Source: Bacteroidota bacterium
GTDB lineage: Bacteria > Bacteroidota > Bacteroidia > Bacteroidales > Prolixibacteraceae
Reading direction: 5' to 3'
Assembly (NCBI GenBank): GCA_013203755.1
Contig: JABMPI010000233.1
Span: 1-8,404, forward strand
Length of the DNA: 8,404 bases
Part shown: in pieces, positions 6,684 to 8,404 of the stretch
Layout: the number at the start of each line of letters is the position of its first letter
Position numbering within the stretch: position 1 is the stretch's first letter
Translations under genes and position numbers: made by a program
Notes under the pieces: generated by a model
Seen by the model: only the letters and a program-made list of their open reading frames with translations
Told to the model about the DNA's origin: nothing
Databases searched by the model: none

Positions 6684-6691
6684 TATTTTTG
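6684..6691 (+). promoter_or_regulatory. Bacteroidota -7 promoter element (TATTTTTG)
   Basis: TATTTTTG matches the TAnnTTTG -7 consensus of the Bacteroidota housekeeping sigma factor exactly and would give a leader of about 30 bases before the ATG at 6728. At the expected distance upstream there is no good TTTG -33 element; the only nearby TTTG (6668-6671) is too close. This agrees with a promoter helped by an activator. Confidence 0.45.
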
Positions 6692-6727
6692 CTAAAAACC
6701 TATTGATTTTTAACAAATACTAACAAA

Positions 6728-8368
6728 ATGCTACAATTCATTAAGAACAATGATGCGCTTGGAGCAGTTAACCGGGGAGTTCCTTGCGAATCCGGATTAT
6801 GCACCTTGTGCGATTCTGCCTGTAAAGGCAAGTGTGAAACCTGGCTTTCGTGCCTCGAAGGACGAAAAATGCTTTACCCAAGAAGGTACAGCCACTCCAC
6901 ATCAGGAGCCAGCCATATTACCTCTGTTGGCGCTGGCTATCATGGTTTGCGAATTCAGGGTTATGCCTACGGCTCGAAGGGAATGCCCAGCAATCTCTCC
7001 GACGATCCGGACGATTGTATATTTACCAATGTAAATATTGAAACTGAGTTTGGAGGCGAAATAAAAACAAAATGCCGCGTACCAATAATGACCGGTGCGC
7101 TGGGCTCCACTTTTATAGCTGCTAAATACTGGCCGTCGTTTGCTGTTGGTGCAGCGCTGGCAGGTTTCCCAATTGTGGTGGGTGAGAATGTGGTGGGTGT
7201 CGATAAAAAATCGGTACTGGAAAAGGGCCGCATTTTAGCGGCTCCTGAACTGGAACGGCGCATCGAATATTTCCAGCGTTATTACGATGGTTACGGTGCA
7301 ATTATCATTCAAATGAATGTGGAAGATACCCGCAATGGTGTAGCCGAATACCTCATCGATAAATATGGCAACGATATTATTATTGAATTAAAATGGGGAC
7401 AGGGTGCCAAAGATATTGGGGGTGAAATTCAGGTTAAAAGCCTGGAATATGCTCAGTTTCTGAAAGACCGCGGTTATATTGTTGATCCTGAACCATACGA
7501 CCCGATAGTAATAAAAGGCTACGAAAACCGTGCAATAACGTCGTTTGCCCGTCACAGTAGATTGGGATCTACTAATAAACATACCGTTGACGCAGTGCGC
7601 GAAGACTTTATGAGCAGTGTTGCTTATCTACGCAAATTGGGATTCAAACGTATTTCATTAAAAACGGGTGCTTACGGTATGGAAAACCTTGCCATGGCAA
7701 TCCGTTATTCAGCCGATGCTAAATTGGATCTGCTAACTATCGACGGAGCTGGCGGCGGTACAGGAATGAGCCCCTGGAATATGATGCAACATTGGGGAAT
7801 TCCTTCGTTGCCATTACATGCCAAAGCCTACGAATACTGTAAAATACTGGAAGAACAGGGCATAAAAGTTCCCGATCTTTCGTTTGCCGGTGGATTTGCA
7901 CGCGAAGACCATCTGTTTAAATCGCTTTCATTGGGTGCGCCATACGCTAAATTAGTTTGTTTGGGTCGTGCGCCAATGATTGCCGGATTCCTTGGAAGTA
8001 ACATTGAAGCGACTTTCAATCCTGACAGAAAAGTGGAATTGAGTGGCCACTGGGAAACCCTGCCTGCTTCAGTACTTGAATATGGCAAGTACCCCGAAGA
8101 GATTTTCTCTGCTTGGGAAACCGTGAAAAATAAAGTGGGTGCCGACGAAATGAAAAACATTCCTTATGGAGCTATTGCAATGATGGGATATGCCGACAAA
8201 TTAGCTGGCGGACTGCAACAGTTTATGGCCGGTGCCCGGAAATTCAATCTGGGTGAACTCGACCGCAGCGACCTGATATCTTCTAACCGCGAAACGGAAG
8301 AGATTACCAACATTCCGTTTATGACCGAGGCACTCGATGCAGAGGCAAAAGCAATTCTAAGAGGTTAA
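6728..8368 (+). CDS. FMN-binding glutamate synthase-like protein with N-terminal cysteine cluster
   Basis: The 546-residue cytoplasmic protein has no signal peptide. Its body (about 110-510) is the FMN-binding TIM-barrel of the glutamate synthase large subunit: PIMTGALGST (119-128), KWGQGAK (222-228), the glycine loop IDGAGGGTG (338-346) with SPWNMMQHWGIP after it, and the late FMN-phosphate segments FAGGFARED (386-394) and CLGRAP (411-416). It lacks the glutaminase domain of full GltB, and the cysteines that bind the 3Fe-4S cluster after the FMN domain in GltB are absent. Instead, residues 20-42 hold six cysteines (C20, C25, C28, C32, C36, C42), probably for one Fe-S cluster. No GltD-like subunit is adjacent. 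Stand-alone proteins of this kind occur in anaerobic bacteria and archaea. They may make glutamate from 2-oxoglutarate with ammonia or another amino donor, or catalyse a different flavin reaction. The start at 6728 is favoured because it places the -7 box 36 bases upstream and includes the whole cysteine cluster. Confidence 0.88.
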   Translation: MLQFIKNNDALGAVNRGVPCESGLCTLCDSACKGKCETWLSCLEGRKMLYPRRYSHSTSGASHITSVGAGYHGLRIQGYAYGSKGMPSNLSDDPDDCIFTNVNIETEFGGEIKTKCRVPIMTGALGSTFIAAKYWPSFAVGAALAGFPIVVGENVVGVDKKSVLEKGRILAAPELERRIEYFQRYYDGYGAIIIQMNVEDTRNGVAEYLIDKYGNDIIIELKWGQGAKDIGGEIQVKSLEYAQFLKDRGYIVDPEPYDPIVIKGYENRAITSFARHSRLGSTNKHTVDAVREDFMSSVAYLRKLGFKRISLKTGAYGMENLAMAIRYSADAKLDLLTIDGAGGGTGMSPWNMMQHWGIPSLPLHAKAYEYCKILEEQGIKVPDLSFAGGFAREDHLFKSLSLGAPYAKLVCLGRAPMIAGFLGSNIEATFNPDRKVELSGHWETLPASVLEYGKYPEEIFSAWETVKNKVGADEMKNIPYGAIAMMGYADKLAGGLQQFMAGARKFNLGELDRSDLISSNRETEEITNIPFMTEALDAEAKAILRG

Positions 8369-8372
8369 TTGC

Positions 8373-8397
8373 TGTTATTATAAATAGTTTAATAACA
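8373..8397. terminator. AT-rich hairpin after the glutamate synthase-like gene, weak terminator candidate
   Basis: TGTTATTA (8373-8380) and TAATAACA (8390-8397) are exact 8-base complements around a 9-base loop, starting five bases after the stop codon. The stem contains only two G-C pairs and there is no T-run in the few bases left in the window, so termination is uncertain. Confidence 0.35.
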
Positions 8398-8404
8398 TTA
8401 AAAA

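Larger units (their letters stand above)
6209..6727. other. 519-base non-coding region between the oxidoreductase and glutamate synthase-like genes
   Basis: The region begins with a strong terminator-like hairpin, then about 200 AT-rich bases in which I see no gene, then a dispersed CCACCCC repeat (6474-6525), and finally a cluster of palindromes and a -7 box in front of the glutamate synthase-like gene. A 70-codon open frame across 6442-6654 runs through the dispersed repeat and has no family resemblance, so I do not call it. No tRNA or known riboswitch was recognised. Confidence 0.6.

Noticed and set aside
7828..8160. 110-codon open frame on the - strand
   Set aside because: It lies wholly inside the glutamate synthase-like gene, antisense to a strongly conserved FMN-domain sequence, and shows no family motifs.

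Overview
The window looks like chromosomal DNA from a Bacteroidota bacterium, probably an environmental, Marinilabiliales-like lineage. The evidence is AT-rich intergenic DNA, weak or absent Shine-Dalgarno sequences, a -7 element of the TAnnTTTG type, a 'TGTCATTTCGA...TCGAAATGACA' hairpin and 'CCACCCC...' interspersed repeats of the kind common in that phylum, and exported proteins with typical Bacteroidota signal peptides. The lineage is inferred from these traits and is not proven.

Layout: four genes, all on the + strand. (1) 26-2389 encodes an exported hydrazine synthase alpha-like protein (HzsA-related) with a beta-propeller and two CxxCH haem sites. (2) 2497-4266 encodes an exported YVTN-type beta-propeller fused to a dihaem MauG/cytochrome c peroxidase-like domain. 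A short gap holding a dispersed palindrome separates the two, so they probably form one transcription unit. (3) After a 475-base non-coding stretch, 4742-6208 encodes a Tat-exported Gfo/Idh/MocA oxidoreductase, followed by a very strong GC hairpin. (4) After a 519-base non-coding stretch with several palindromes and a Bacteroidota-type -7 box, 6728-8368 encodes an FMN-binding glutamate synthase-like protein with an N-terminal cysteine cluster.

How they may work together: genes 1 and 2 reproduce, in two polypeptides, the domain set of the anammox hydrazine synthase (alpha = propeller plus two haem domains; beta = propeller; gamma = dihaem MauG/CCP-like), including four CxxCH motifs in total. 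Nothing else here indicates anammox, so the pair is better read as a periplasmic multihaem redox complex of unknown substrate that shares ancestry or architecture with hydrazine synthase. The Tat-exported Gfo/Idh/MocA protein is likely another extracytoplasmic redox enzyme, acting on a sugar-like substrate, but it has its own upstream region and may be unrelated. The glutamate synthase-like gene is cytoplasmic, separated by a terminator-like hairpin, and may be controlled by a Crp/Fnr-family regulator.

No tRNA, rRNA, CRISPR array or transposase gene was found.
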